64,000 nucleotides of DNA from Stappia sediminis (GCF_009826895.1 NZ_WUMV01000004.1:1-64000), one strand, 5' to 3'. Shown: positions 33,080 to 41,621, counted from the stretch's first letter. A program made the numbers and translations. The notes: a model not told the origin generated them from the letters alone.

Positions 33080-34000
33080 ATGACCTGGATGCCTGGAAAC
33101 GACCCCATCCCGGGAGACGCGGGCGCTTGCGATGTTATCGATACGCTTATCGTGCCGCGTGCGCGCGACCTTGGCGGCTTCGAAGTGCGGCGCGCCCTGC
33201 CTTCGGCAAAGCGGCAGATGGTTGGCCCGTTCATCTTCTTCGACCAGATGGGCCCGGCGGAGTTTCTCGAAACCGGCGGCATCGACGTTCGCCCGCATCC
33301 GCATATCGGGCTTGCGACCGTGACCTATCTTTTCGACGGCGAGATCCACCACCGCGACAGCCTCGGCTCCGATCAGGTCATCAGGCCTGGCGAACTCAAC
33401 TGGATGACTGCCGGCAACGGCATCGTTCATTCGGAGCGCGAGGATGCGGCGCGCAAGAAGACGAAGCGCAAGATCTTCGGCATACAGAGTTGGGTGGCCC
33501 TGCCGAAGCATATGGAAGAGACGGCCCCCGCCTTCGAGCATCACGGGTTGCATGCCCTGCCCGTCGTTTCCGACGGCGCAGCGGAGGCGCGCGTGATCGC
33601 CGGCGAGCTTTACGGGGCGCGGGCCCCGGTTTCGACCGCCAGCGAGACGATCTATGCCGATATCACGCTGAATGCCGGCGGACGAATGCCGATTGACGCC
33701 ACGCACGAAGAACGCGCGGTCTATACCGTCGACGGCGAGATCGAAATTTCCGGCGACAAATTCGGCCCCGGCCAGCTTCTCGTCTTCAAGCCCGGCGACA
33801 CAATCACGGTCAAGGCCGATGCGCCCGCGCGCTTCCTGCTCCTCGGCGGCGAGCCGATGGACGGCCCGCGCTACATCTGGTGGAACTTCGTCTCCTCGTC
33901 AAAAGAGCGGATCGACCAGGCGAAGGAAGACTGGAAGCAGATGCGTTTCGACACCGTTCCGGGTGATGCGGAGGACTTCATACCACTGCCGAATAAGTAG
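33080..34000 (+). CDS. pirin family protein
   Basis: Protein of 306 residues. The N-terminal bicupin carries the iron-binding pattern HPHIGLATVTYLFDGEIHHR (His pair, later His and Glu), followed by the family signature RPGELNWMTAGNGIVHSER. The C-terminal pirin domain contains VYTVDGEIEISGD and LLLGGEPM. Pirins are iron cupins, some with quercetinase activity or regulatory roles. It is followed by a hairpin and then the sox-linked MBL gene, so it is not obviously part of that island. Confidence 0.92.
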   Translation: MTWMPGNDPIPGDAGACDVIDTLIVPRARDLGGFEVRRALPSAKRQMVGPFIFFDQMGPAEFLETGGIDVRPHPHIGLATVTYLFDGEIHHRDSLGSDQVIRPGELNWMTAGNGIVHSEREDAARKKTKRKIFGIQSWVALPKHMEETAPAFEHHGLHALPVVSDGAAEARVIAGELYGARAPVSTASETIYADITLNAGGRMPIDATHEERAVYTVDGEIEISGDKFGPGQLLVFKPGDTITVKADAPARFLLLGGEPMDGPRYIWWNFVSSSKERIDQAKEDWKQMRFDTVPGDAEDFIPLPNK

Positions 34001-34022
34001 TCTCCGGCAGTTCGAGACCTGA

Positions 34023-34050
34023 ACGGCGTCCGGGCTCGCTCGGACGCCGT
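34023..34050 (+). terminator. hairpin after the pirin gene
   Basis: Perfect 10-bp inverted repeat ACGGCGTCCG / CGGACGCCGT with an 8-base loop, 22 bp past the pirin stop. No T run follows, so termination is probable but not certain. Confidence 0.6.
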
Positions 34051-34102
34051 GCCTCCATATCAACCTCCCCCAAGCCGTTCTCATACCCTTGCCATATACA
34101 AT

Positions 34103-34122
34103 ACATTCAAATAATCATATTT
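34103..34122. promoter_or_regulatory. candidate SqrR/BigR box before the MBL gene (ACATTC-N8-ATATTT)
   Basis: This is one of six sites of the form ATTC-N8-GAAT in front of transcription units of the sox island. Here the right half is degenerate. It lies 22 bp before the ATG at 34145, in an A/T-rich promoter. Confidence 0.5.
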
Positions 34123-34144
34123 TATAATTTCTCGGGAGAAAGTC

Positions 34145-35089
34145 ATGACCGATAGCCTGAAGCTTACCCGGCGCGCATTCGCCAAAGGCATGGCCGCATT
34201 TGGCGCGGCCGGAGCGATTTCACCGGTCCTCCCTCTTCCGGCCTTCGCGCGAGAAACGCTTACGCTCGGTGAAGCAACCGTAGAGACGTTAAGCGACGGC
34301 CATCTGGTCCTGCCCATTGATTTCCAGTATGGCGACGCGCCGAAGCAGGAGCTGGAAACGCTTTTGAAAGCGCACGGCCTTCCAACCGCAACCTCCGAAC
34401 CGGATTGCAATCTCACGCTCTTTCGCGATGGCGAGCGCACCGTGCTTTTCGATGCCGGCTCGGGTTCCCGCTTCATGTCGTCTGCGGGCAAGGCGATGGA
34501 TGCCTTCGACGAGATCGGGCTCGATCCGTCGGAGGTGACCCACGTCGTTTTCACCCACGCCCACCCCGATCACATCTGGGGCATTCTGGACGACTTCGAC
34601 GACGTGGTGTTTCCGGATGCGGAACTGATGATCTCGAGCGCCGAATGGGACTATTGGTGGGACCCGGCAACCGTCGACACGCTGCCTGAAGCCCGCAAGC
34701 CCTTCGCGGTCGGCGCCAAACGCTCGCTTGAAGCGATTGAGGATCGGGTAACCCGCTTCAAGCCAGGAGACGAAATCCTTCCCGGCGTTCTGGCACTTGA
34801 TACCAATGGCCATACGCCTGGGCACATATCCTTCGAAATCGCGCAAGGTGGGGACAGTGTATTGGTGCTGGGCGACGCCATCACGCATGCCTTCATCTCC
34901 TTTGAGCATCCGCAGTGGCCGAATGGCGCCGATCACGACGCCGAACAGGGCATCGCCATGCGCAAGCTTCTGCTGGACAAGCTGGCTCTTGAGAAGACCC
35001 GCATTATCGGTTTTCACTTGCCTTTTCCCGGCTTCGGCCGCGTGGCGAAGTCCGGCACCGCATATCGCTATGTGGCCGACACGCAATAA
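34145..35089 (+). CDS. exported metallo-beta-lactamase-fold hydrolase, SoxH-like
   Basis: Protein of 314 residues with a Tat-type signal (TRRAFAKGMAAFGAAGAISP, then AFARE). The MBL metal motif is intact: THAHPDHIWG, later DTNGHTPGHISF and GDAITHAF. SoxH of Paracoccus is a periplasmic MBL-fold protein of about this size linked to the sox genes and thought to act on thiol derivatives. Context (the SqrR-type box and the sox island) supports that role, but the reaction is not established. Confidence 0.8.
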   Translation: MTDSLKLTRRAFAKGMAAFGAAGAISPVLPLPAFARETLTLGEATVETLSDGHLVLPIDFQYGDAPKQELETLLKAHGLPTATSEPDCNLTLFRDGERTVLFDAGSGSRFMSSAGKAMDAFDEIGLDPSEVTHVVFTHAHPDHIWGILDDFDDVVFPDAELMISSAEWDYWWDPATVDTLPEARKPFAVGAKRSLEAIEDRVTRFKPGDEILPGVLALDTNGHTPGHISFEIAQGGDSVLVLGDAITHAFISFEHPQWPNGADHDAEQGIAMRKLLLDKLALEKTRIIGFHLPFPGFGRVAKSGTAYRYVADTQ

Positions 35090-35181
35090 ATCCGTCGAGT
35101 GACGTCATTTTGTGCTGAAACGCGTTCAAAGCTCCTCCATACAGGAGGGTATGCAGCAACGGGTGACGGCAAAACTGGCCG

Positions 35182-35619
35182 ATGATTGATCTGGGTGTAT
35201 TCGGCGGCTTGTTCGCTGTCTCCTTCGCTGCTGCGACGATCTTTCCCGCTCAGTCGGAAATCGCGCTGACCGGGCTGATCGCGACGACGGCCTATTCGAC
35301 GGTGCTGCTCGTCATCGTCGCAAGCATCGGCAATACGCTGGGTTCGGTGGTGAATTGGATCCTCGGGCGCGGCGTGGAGCGATTTCGCCAGAAGCGCTGG
35401 TTTCCCGTGTCCGAAAAGATGCTTGACCGCGCCAGTGGCTGGTACCACCGCTGGGGCCGCTGGAGCCTGTTGATGAGCTGGGCTCCCTTCATCGGAGATC
35501 CATTGACCCTTGCCGCAGGCGTGCTGCGCGAACCGCTTTGGAGTTTCCTCGTCCTTGTGACCATTGCCAAAACGGTCCGCTACATCATCGTCGCCATGGC
35601 GACCCTTAGCGTCATCTAG
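35182..35619 (+). CDS. YqaA-family small membrane protein (DedA/VTT-like)
   Basis: Protein of 145 residues with about four membrane segments (FGGLFAVSFAAATIFPAQSE; VASIGNTLGSVVNWILGRG) and the family motif SWAPFIGDPLTLAAGVLR. The family is related to DedA/SNARE-associated membrane proteins and may handle lipids or ions. It follows the MBL gene in the same direction after about 90 bp. Its TAG stop codon is supplied by the first bases of the repeat at 35618-35712. Confidence 0.85.
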   Translation: MIDLGVFGGLFAVSFAAATIFPAQSEIALTGLIATTAYSTVLLVIVASIGNTLGSVVNWILGRGVERFRQKRWFPVSEKMLDRASGWYHRWGRWSLLMSWAPFIGDPLTLAAGVLREPLWSFLVLVTIAKTVRYIIVAMATLSVI

Positions 35620-35712
35620 AGCGCTTTCCACGAAAGCGGGATCGCTTTCGTGACAAGAATTCGCTCCGGAATCAATATCTTGAACATATTCCGCATTCGT
35701 GGAAAACGTTCT
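35618..35712. repeat. RIME-like palindromic intergenic repeat
   Basis: About 95 bp. The outer ends AGAGCGCTTTCCACGAAAGC and (complement) AGAACGTTTTCCACGAATGC match at 16 of 20 positions. Inside lies a perfect 10-bp hairpin, CACGAAAGCG-GGAT-CGCTTTCGTG (35629-35652). Such palindromic elements that begin AGAGCG.TTTCCACGAAA are widespread between genes in Rhizobiales. It fills the space between two convergent genes exactly; its ends form part of both TAG stop codons. It may also act as a terminator. Confidence 0.65.
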
Positions 35713-36799
35713 AAATTGTTGCCGTTTCTGTCTGCGCGGACGCGGAAAGCCGGTCGGATGATGGCAGATACCGCATGAGACGGTCGGTCACTCCCGCCGA
35801 AAGCCACATGGCAAGAAGCGCGACCCATGCCGTCAGCGACAGGACCGAGCCGCCGGTTATCCCCGCTCCGACGGCACAACCTCCGGCAAGCATTCCGCCA
35901 AACCCCATCAGTATGGCTCCGGCGAGATAGCGCGCCATGCCGGTTTCCGGCGAAAAGCTCTGGATCCTGAACGTGCCGGATGTCGCGGCAGCAAGCGCGG
36001 AGCCGGCAAAGACGCCGGGCACAAGGCCGATACCAAAGCTGAGAGGCAGGTCGGGCGTATTGATAAGCGCCATAAGAGTATCGGCCGAGGGACCTGTAAA
36101 CGTGATGCTTTCGACGGGCACCGGGTCGAAGGCAACCGCAGAAAGAGCAGAGGTAAACGCCCAACCTGCGGCAACGCTCAAGCCCACGATCGCGCCGAAG
36201 ACAAGCTTCGATGTCGGCATTTTGCGGGAAAACGCGATAACGATTGCCAGCACGACGATGGCAAGACCCGTGAGTTCACCTGAAAACGTCGGCAACTGTG
36301 CTGAGAGGTTTCGCGTTGCGGGATCGACGATCCACCAGCGTGAGATTTCCTCCCGCAAAGGCGAAAGTGCCCCCGTCAAAGAGGCCTGAGCGACGACCGT
36401 CAGCAGAAGCCCGGTCACGAGCGCGCGCATGTTGCCGGTGGCGGAAAGGACCAGCAGGCGGCTTGCACAGCCGCGCGCCAGAATCATGCCTGTTCCAAAC
36501 AACATCCCGCCGACAACCGCGCCCGACATGGAGCCCGCGTTCGAGAGCTGGCGCACGGAAGCCTCGTCCAGCATGTCGTTGCGAACGAGAAGCTGGACGG
36601 CAAGCAGTGCCGAGCCGAAAACGGCCAGCCAGACTGGAAACCGTGGCCCGTTCCTAAAATTCCAGAACTCGATCGTCGCTGCCCTCAGGCAGAAATCGGA
36701 CCGTTGTGCGGCGAAGCCGAACATCGACCCGACCGCGAGCCCGCCTATTGCAGCCTTGGCCGTATCCGAAATCAGATCGGAGGTTAGAAAGGCTTCCAC
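35711..36799 (-). CDS. YeeE/YedE (TsuA/SoxT) family sulfur-compound transporter, paralogue 1
   Basis: Protein of 362 residues with about nine membrane helices and two related halves. Conserved cysteine motifs occur in each: RSDFCLRAA, ARGCASRLL and AGGCAVGAG. In the thiosulfate transporter TsuA such cysteines pass the substrate through the membrane. SoxT proteins of this family are linked to sox clusters and may import sulfur to the cytoplasm or help signal to the sox regulator. A SqrR-type box lies 24 bp upstream (36823-36842). Confidence 0.88.
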   Translation of the reverse strand: MEAFLTSDLISDTAKAAIGGLAVGSMFGFAAQRSDFCLRAATIEFWNFRNGPRFPVWLAVFGSALLAVQLLVRNDMLDEASVRQLSNAGSMSGAVVGGMLFGTGMILARGCASRLLVLSATGNMRALVTGLLLTVVAQASLTGALSPLREEISRWWIVDPATRNLSAQLPTFSGELTGLAIVVLAIVIAFSRKMPTSKLVFGAIVGLSVAAGWAFTSALSAVAFDPVPVESITFTGPSADTLMALINTPDLPLSFGIGLVPGVFAGSALAAATSGTFRIQSFSPETGMARYLAGAILMGFGGMLAGGCAVGAGITGGSVLSLTAWVALLAMWLSAGVTDRLMRYLPSSDRLSASAQTETATI

Positions 36800-36822
36800 G
36801 CCGTAGTTCCTTGCATGCCGTC

Positions 36823-36842
36823 ACATTCAAACATACGCATAT
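36823..36842. promoter_or_regulatory. candidate SqrR/BigR box before YeeE paralogue 1 (ACATTC-N8-GCATAT)
   Basis: It matches the left half of the motif (ACATTC) perfectly and half of the right side. It lies directly upstream of the leftward gene that starts at 36799. The remaining gap up to 37063 shows no other gene or element. Confidence 0.5.
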
Positions 36843-37062
36843 TATTCGACGCTGCAGCGCCCCGATTTGTCCAAAATCAAAGCGGGACGTTTTTTCCCTT
36901 ATTCTTTCATCTGAGGATGACGCCAAGTCTGAATCGGAACTGACGATATGTGTAAGTTCAATTCGGCTTTTCCGGAGGATTTCCCGAAGGATGCCCGACA
37001 AAGAACCGCTTGACCGCCGGCCTTTCGAAATCGCCATCCCGCAAAGCCTGCGCGCGCCCGTA

Positions 37063-38151
37063 TCAGGAGCGGTGCCAGAGCGGAAGAATAATATCCTTGA
37101 GCGGTTCCAGAACCGAGCCTCGCACAAGTATATGCAGGCCCAGGTAAGCGCCGATGAAGATCGACACGAGCGCCACCGGCGCCGACCAGGCAAGCATGGA
37201 GGCCGCAGACACGCCCTGCCCTATTGTGCAGCCCAGCGCCGTTACGCTGCCGAATCCCATGAGCATTCCGCCCATGATCTGCCGGCGCATTTCACGCGCA
37301 TCGTCGCAGGCCTCCCAACGGAAATAACGCTGGACGAGCGCCGTGACCGCAGCCCCCGCCAAGACGCCGAAGACGGCTCCGATGCCGAATTTCAGCGTCG
37401 CGCCGCTCATCACCATCACATACATGATCGCTTCGCCGAGAGGCGCGGAGAACGTGAAGGACTCAAGCGGATAGCTTTCGAAGTCGTTGGGCGCGAGATA
37501 CCCCGTCACGAACCAGCCGAACGTGACCACCGCCCCGACCAGAAGGCCGGAGGCGATCAGGCGCCGCCGTGCGCGGAACATCGGATTTGCCAGGCAGACG
37601 ACGGCAAGGACTACGGCAAAAAGCAGCGCCCACAGGTGGATGGGGCCACCGAATACGCCGGAGGCCGAATGGGCGAAGCTTGCCGGCACTTCGCGCGGGC
37701 CCGGGTCCGGAAAGGCGGCAACCCTGAGATAAGCGCCCGCACCGCGCACCGTGGCATAGGCAGTTATGCCCATCACGAGAAAGGTTACGACGGACTTGAG
37801 ATCGCCCCCGCCGATCCGCGCCAGGGTGCCGAAGCCGCACGTTCCGACGAACGCCATGCCTATGCCGAACATCAAACCGCCAACGATGGTGGCGAGCACC
37901 GTTACCGGAGAGGCGATGTAGAAGGACTGCGAAACATCGATGAAACCGAAAAAATCGAGGCCATAGGTACCGGCGATGGCCACCGCGATTGCCAGCCCCC
38001 ACATCCTGAGCCGTGAAGTATCGGCCCCGAAACAGGCGTCCTCGATCGCGCCCAGCGTGCAGAAGCGGCCCCAGCGGGCAGCGAATCCCAACAGGCAGCC
38101 GCCAGCGAACCCGCCCAGCGCCGCTATCGTTCCGGGCGACCATTCTTCCAT
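37063..38151 (-). CDS. YeeE/YedE (TsuA/SoxT) family sulfur-compound transporter, paralogue 2
   Basis: About 362 residues from the ATG at 38151, with TGGGAGGGG upstream. Cysteine motifs: RWGRFCTLGAIEDACFG, VGTCGFGTLARIGGGDLKS and ALGCTIGQGVSAASML. These are the hallmarks of the thiosulfate/sulfur carriers of this family, but the sequence is clearly different from the neighbour at 35711. A SqrR-type box at 38161-38180 overlaps the promoter. The two genes read leftwards but each has its own promoter. Confidence 0.88.
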   Translation of the reverse strand: MEEWSPGTIAALGGFAGGCLLGFAARWGRFCTLGAIEDACFGADTSRLRMWGLAIAVAIAGTYGLDFFGFIDVSQSFYIASPVTVLATIVGGLMFGIGMAFVGTCGFGTLARIGGGDLKSVVTFLVMGITAYATVRGAGAYLRVAAFPDPGPREVPASFAHSASGVFGGPIHLWALLFAVVLAVVCLANPMFRARRRLIASGLLVGAVVTFGWFVTGYLAPNDFESYPLESFTFSAPLGEAIMYVMVMSGATLKFGIGAVFGVLAGAAVTALVQRYFRWEACDDAREMRRQIMGGMLMGFGSVTALGCTIGQGVSAASMLAWSAPVALVSIFIGAYLGLHILVRGSVLEPLKDIILPLWHRS

Positions 38152-38160
38152 TGGCCCCTC

Positions 38161-38180
38161 CCATTCAATATTTCGATTGT
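38161..38180. promoter_or_regulatory. candidate SqrR/BigR box before YeeE paralogue 2 (CCATTC-N8-GATTGT)
   Basis: Same ATTC-N8-GA(A/T)T layout as the other five sites. It is 10 bp upstream of the start codon region, where binding would block transcription. Confidence 0.5.
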
Positions 38181-38308
38181 GTGAAAACCTAGGGAGAAAA
38201 ATACGCAACGGCAAGATCGTTCGAATACCGATCGTCTACGAGTTCGAACTGCCGGCGGCGAATGACGTGCAACGGACATCCATACACGTACCAATGAATT
38301 ATGGCGGC

Positions 38309-38644
38309 TTACTTCGCGCAGAACATGCTGTAGATCACGCGGATCATTTCGCGGGCGCGATCGTCCGCCAGCGAATAATAGATGGTCTTGCCCTCGCGCC
38401 GGGTCTTGACGATCCCTTCAAGCCTCAGCCTTGCCAATTGCTGGGAAACGGCTGCCTGGCGTGCGGAGAGCATCTCCTCGAACTCCGTAACCGAGCATTC
38501 GCCTTCTGCCAGACGGCAGAGAATGATCAGGCGTCCCTCATGAGCAAGGGCCTTCAAGAAGTCGGTCGCTTCTTTCGCGCTGGTGATCATCTCGTCAATG
38601 TCGCGCGAGGCCGCGCCCTGCTCTTTTACGGTCGTATCTGTCAT
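38309..38644 (-). CDS. soxR: ArsR-family persulfide-sensing repressor, SqrR/BigR type (SoxR)
   Basis: Protein of 111 residues with an ArsR winged helix (LKALAHEGRLIILCRLAEGE; ARQAAVSQQLARLRLEGIV; REGKTIYYSLAD). Cys43 (LCRLAEGE) and Cys109 (MFCAK) match the redox pair of SqrR and BigR (Cys41/42 and Cys107/108), which forms a polysulfide bridge on exposure to persulfides and then releases DNA. A third cysteine, Cys50, is extra. The gene lies after soxS in the leftward unit from the bidirectional promoter at 39040-39147. It is the likely regulator of all six ATTC-N8-GAAT sites. Confidence 0.92.
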   Translation of the reverse strand: MTDTTVKEQGAASRDIDEMITSAKEATDFLKALAHEGRLIILCRLAEGECSVTEFEEMLSARQAAVSQQLARLRLEGIVKTRREGKTIYYSLADDRAREMIRVIYSMFCAK

Positions 38645-38664
38645 GGGACGTTCAACACATTCGG

Positions 38665-39039
38665 TTACGAGGCTTCGTCTCCCTTGTTTAGTGCGTCTTG
38701 CACCATTTGGCCAAGCAGGCCCCAGAAAAAATCTTCGCCGGGGTAGCCCTGGATCCTGCCGATTTCCTTTCCATCGTCCAGCAATACGAAAGTCGGCGTG
38801 TAGAAGCCTTTCGAAACCGCCTTCAGGTCAACGGGCACGCGTGTGTGAATATCGACGCGGCGAAGCGGGAACCTTTTTCCCTCTTCCGTCTTCGGGTAGA
38901 TCGGACCGATTTCCTTGTGCCATACGGCGCACCAGTGGCATCCCGCCTGCTCGAACATGACGAGTTCCGCAGCCTTTGCGGGCATGGCAAGCAAGATCGC
39001 GAACAGCGAAAATGCGCTGATCAGCCTGCCAATCACCAT
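38665..39039 (-). CDS. soxS: periplasmic thioredoxin-like protein SoxS
   Basis: Protein of 124 residues: signal peptide (LISAFSLFAILLAMPAKAAE), then a thioredoxin fold with active site CHWC in FEQAGCHWCAVWHKE and a cis-proline region GFYTPTFVLLDDG. In Paracoccus, SoxS keeps the carrier protein SoxY in its active thiol state. It is divergent from soxV and forms a unit with the regulator gene 20 bp downstream. Confidence 0.88.
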   Translation of the reverse strand: MVIGRLISAFSLFAILLAMPAKAAELVMFEQAGCHWCAVWHKEIGPIYPKTEEGKRFPLRRVDIHTRVPVDLKAVSKGFYTPTFVLLDDGKEIGRIQGYPGEDFFWGLLGQMVQDALNKGDEAS

Positions 39040-39109
39040 TGCATGCCCTCCGTAGAAGTCTCGATGAATTCCATGATTGTCCTACCACGTTCCCGTGATA
39101 TATAAAAAC

Positions 39110-39129
39110 AAATTATAATATGTGAATGT
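39110..39129. promoter_or_regulatory. candidate SqrR/BigR box in the divergent soxS/soxV promoter (AAATTA-N8-GAATGT)
   Basis: The right half (GAATGT) is perfect, the left half degenerate. It lies in the 108-bp gap between the divergent soxS-soxR and soxVW units, 19 bp before the soxV start. Confidence 0.5.
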
Positions 39130-39147
39130 ATTAGGAGGAAACGTGAC

Positions 39148-39885
39148 GTGGACCTGTCCGTGACATGGGCGGGCGCGCTTCTGGCGGGGCTGATTTCCTT
39201 CGCCTCACCGTGCGTGCTCCCGCTGGTTCCGCCGTATCTATGCTTTCTTGCCGGCGTCAGCTTGCAGACATTAACCGGCGAAGAAGGCGGCGACGTCCAC
39301 TCCGGGCGGATCGTTGCATCGGCGATCGCCTTCGTCCTCGGCTTTTCCGCCGTCTTTGTCAGCCTTGGCGCCAGCGCGTCGCTGATCGGATCCTTCGTGG
39401 TCGATCATCTGACGGAGCTTGGCTATGTGGCGGGCGCGATCATCCTGATCCTCGGCCTGCATTTCCTCGGGGTCTTCAGGATTGGTATCCTGTCGCGCGA
39501 GGCCCGTTTCCAGACGAAGGAAAAACCGGTCGGCCTGATCGGCGCGTTCGTCGTCGGTCTGGCCTTCGCCTTTGGCTGGACGCCGTGCGTCGGGCCTGTG
39601 CTTGCCGCTATTTTGTTTGTCGCCGCGGGTGAAGCGGAAGCGTTCAAGGGCGCTTCCCTCCTTTTCGCCTATTCGCTCGGCATCGGCATTCCCTTCATCG
39701 TCGCGGCCCTTTTCGCCGGACCCTTCATGAACGTCATGAAGCGCTTCCGCCGTCACATGGGCATGGTCGAGAAGGTGATGGGAGGCGCACTCGTTCTTAC
39801 CGGCCTTCTTTTCCTCACCGGCTCGATGCAGACGATGTCCTACCTGCTTCTGGAATATTTCCCCGACCTTGGAACGCTTGGATGA
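39148..39885 (+). CDS. soxV: CcdA-family thiol-electron transporter SoxV
   Basis: Protein of 245 residues from a GTG at 39148 with AGGAGG 9 bp upstream. About six membrane helices; the reactive cysteines are in FASPCVLPLVPPYLCF and FGWTPCVGPVLAAI. CcdA/SoxV carries electrons from cytoplasmic thioredoxin to periplasmic SoxW, which reduces SoxY. It is the first gene of soxVWXYZAB. Confidence 0.93.
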   Translation: MDLSVTWAGALLAGLISFASPCVLPLVPPYLCFLAGVSLQTLTGEEGGDVHSGRIVASAIAFVLGFSAVFVSLGASASLIGSFVVDHLTELGYVAGAIILILGLHFLGVFRIGILSREARFQTKEKPVGLIGAFVVGLAFAFGWTPCVGPVLAAILFVAAGEAEAFKGASLLFAYSLGIGIPFIVAALFAGPFMNVMKRFRRHMGMVEKVMGGALVLTGLLFLTGSMQTMSYLLLEYFPDLGTLG

Positions 39886-39905
39886 GTTCGCAAAAGGAGT
39901 GAGAC

Positions 39906-40487
39906 ATGCGATTGACAGCTCTGTTCGCCGGCGCATTCATCGCCATGACTTCAGTCGTGATCGCCGCAGAAATCGGCGAGGATGGCCTGCACAAGGAACC
40001 ATGGTTCTCCACAACCTTCAAGGATGTCGGCGAAGACATCCAGGCGGCGAAGGATGCGGGTAAGCGGCTTGCCATCATCTTCGAGCAGCGCGGCTGTGCC
40101 TATTGCAGGAAAATGCATGAAGAGGTCTTCAGCGACCCGACGATCGCGGATTTCATCTCCGAAAACTACATGGTCGTTCAATACAATCTTTTCGGCGACG
40201 AAGAAGTTATCGACGTAGACGGAGAAGAACTTTCCGAAAAGACGGCCGCACGTAGATGGCGCGTCGTCTATACGCCTACCATCCTGTTCATGCCGGAAGA
40301 GGTGCCCGAGGATACGGATGCCGGTGCCGCGGCCGTATCGGTCATGCCCGGCGCCTTCGGCAAAGGCACGACGCTGCACATGTTCCAGTGGGTGAAGGAA
40401 CGCGGCTACGAGGGCGAAGAGCATTTCCAGAAGTACCATGCCCGCAAGCTTGAGGAAATGCAGGCCGACGGAAAAACAGGCGAATAA
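39906..40487 (+). CDS. soxW: periplasmic thioredoxin SoxW
   Basis: Protein of 193 residues: signal peptide (LTALFAGAFIAMTSVVIAAE), then a thioredoxin-like fold with active site CAYC in FEQRGCAYCRKMHEEVF and a VYTPTILFM cis-proline loop. It accepts electrons from SoxV, encoded 20 bp upstream, and maintains the Sox carrier. The acidic C-terminal tail is longer than in typical thioredoxins. Confidence 0.92.
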   Translation: MRLTALFAGAFIAMTSVVIAAEIGEDGLHKEPWFSTTFKDVGEDIQAAKDAGKRLAIIFEQRGCAYCRKMHEEVFSDPTIADFISENYMVVQYNLFGDEEVIDVDGEELSEKTAARRWRVVYTPTILFMPEEVPEDTDAGAAAVSVMPGAFGKGTTLHMFQWVKERGYEGEEHFQKYHARKLEEMQADGKTGE

Positions 40488-40552
40488 TCAAAGGCTTCAC
40501 AAGCAGTGATCCTGGCAAGATCGCCCCGTATTTCGCACTGCAATATATTTAC

Positions 40553-40572
40553 TTATTCATATTCTTGAATTT
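40553..40572. promoter_or_regulatory. candidate SqrR/BigR box before soxX (TTATTC-N8-GAATTT)
   Basis: A full ATTC-N8-GAAT match in an A/T-rich 159-bp gap between soxW and soxX, about 75 bp before the soxX start. It implies a separate promoter for soxXYZAB. Confidence 0.55.
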
Positions 40573-40646
40573 TTGATTGTATTCAGTAGCGCGATGCAGT
40601 TACCTTGGGTCAAAACAAGACGATCAATGTCTCGTGGAGGAAAATG

Positions 40647-41117
40647 ATGAGGGTAAGGCCGACGTTCGCACTATGCGCGGCGACATTCCTGGCAGGCGGC
40701 ATCCTTTCGGCAGGTGCCGCGGAGATCGCTCCGGACGAAGTCGTCTTCAAGGACGACATCGAAGTGATGGACAGCCTGACCGGCCAGCCGGGCGACCCTG
40801 CGAACGGCCGCGAAGTCTTCGCGGACCGCAAGCTCGGCAACTGTCTGGCCTGCCACGCAAACAGCGACATGTCCGAACTCCCCTTTCACGGAGACGTCGG
40901 GCCGGTGATTGACGGCGTAGCATCGCGTTACGAGCCGTCGCAACTTCGCGCCATTGTCGTCAACTCCAAGAATGTCTTCGGGCCCGAGACCATCATGCCG
41001 TCCTTCTACCGGCTGGAGAATGGTGCGCGGCCCATGGAGGAGTTTCAGGGCAAGACGATCCTTAGTGCCCAGCAGGTCGAGGATGTGGTCGCGTATCTTA
41101 CGACCCTGAGCGACTGA
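40647..41117 (+). CDS. soxX: c-type cytochrome SoxX
   Basis: About 156 residues from the ATG at 40647 (GGAGG 6 bp upstream; the ATG one codon earlier is also possible). Signal peptide to AGAAE; one haem site C66-L-A-C69-H70; Met in ETIMPSFY (about residue 117) as probable axial ligand. SoxX pairs with SoxA to form the thiosulfate-activating cytochrome that joins thiosulfate to SoxY. Confidence 0.94.
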   Translation: MRVRPTFALCAATFLAGGILSAGAAEIAPDEVVFKDDIEVMDSLTGQPGDPANGREVFADRKLGNCLACHANSDMSELPFHGDVGPVIDGVASRYEPSQLRAIVVNSKNVFGPETIMPSFYRLENGARPMEEFQGKTILSAQQVEDVVAYLTTLSD

Positions 41118-41149
41118 ACCCGCTGCGATTTGAAAAACGGAGAACAGTT

Positions 41150-41602
41150 ATGGAGCTGAACAGACGCCAGATCATGGCGCTCGCGGCAGGTTCCGCCGCA
41201 TTCGCCGCGACGACGTCGCTTTCGTTTCCCGTCCTTGCGGCCAATGACGCCCAGGACATTATCAACGCATTCACAGGCGGCGCGGAAGCCGGCGAAGGAG
41301 CGCTCACTCTCGACGCGCCCGAGATCGCCGAGAACGGCAACACCGTGCCGATCGAGGTGACCGTCGACAGCCCGATGAGCGAAGACGACTACGTCGAAGC
41401 GGTGCTCATCGTCGCGGATGGAAACCCGAATGCCTCTGTCGCCACCTTCCATTTCACGCCGATGAGTGGCGAGGCGCTCGCCTCCACCCGCATCCGCCTC
41501 GCCAAGACGCAGGACGTGATCGCGGTCGCAAAGATGAGCAACGGCACCTTCGCGATGGACCGCAAAACGGTGAAGGTCACCATCGGCGGCTGCGGCGGCT
41601 GA
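41150..41602 (+). CDS. soxY: sulfur-carrier protein SoxY
   Basis: Protein of 150 residues. Tat signal (NRRQIMALAAGSAAFAATTS), an Ig-like carrier domain, and the swinging C-terminal arm that ends exactly in GGCGG (residues 146-150); Cys148 carries the sulfur intermediate. It is followed 19 bp later by soxZ. Confidence 0.96.
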   Translation: MELNRRQIMALAAGSAAFAATTSLSFPVLAANDAQDIINAFTGGAEAGEGALTLDAPEIAENGNTVPIEVTVDSPMSEDDYVEAVLIVADGNPNASVATFHFTPMSGEALASTRIRLAKTQDVIAVAKMSNGTFAMDRKTVKVTIGGCGG

Positions 41603-41621
41603 TTTTTTCAGGAGAATTCGA

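Noticed and set aside
36706-38016. Long rightward reading frame of 436 codons opposite the YeeE genes
   Set aside because: It lies antisense to a transporter gene with clear family motifs, and its translation is Arg/His/Glu-rich without any domain. It is a by-product of GC-rich codon use. The same holds for 21641-23200 (+), 61110-62708 (-) and 42771-44087 (-).
38641-38664. Further ATTC-like site before the sqrR gene (ACATTCGGTTACGA)
   Set aside because: No second half-site occurs at the 8-base spacing; the gene is read through from the soxS promoter.
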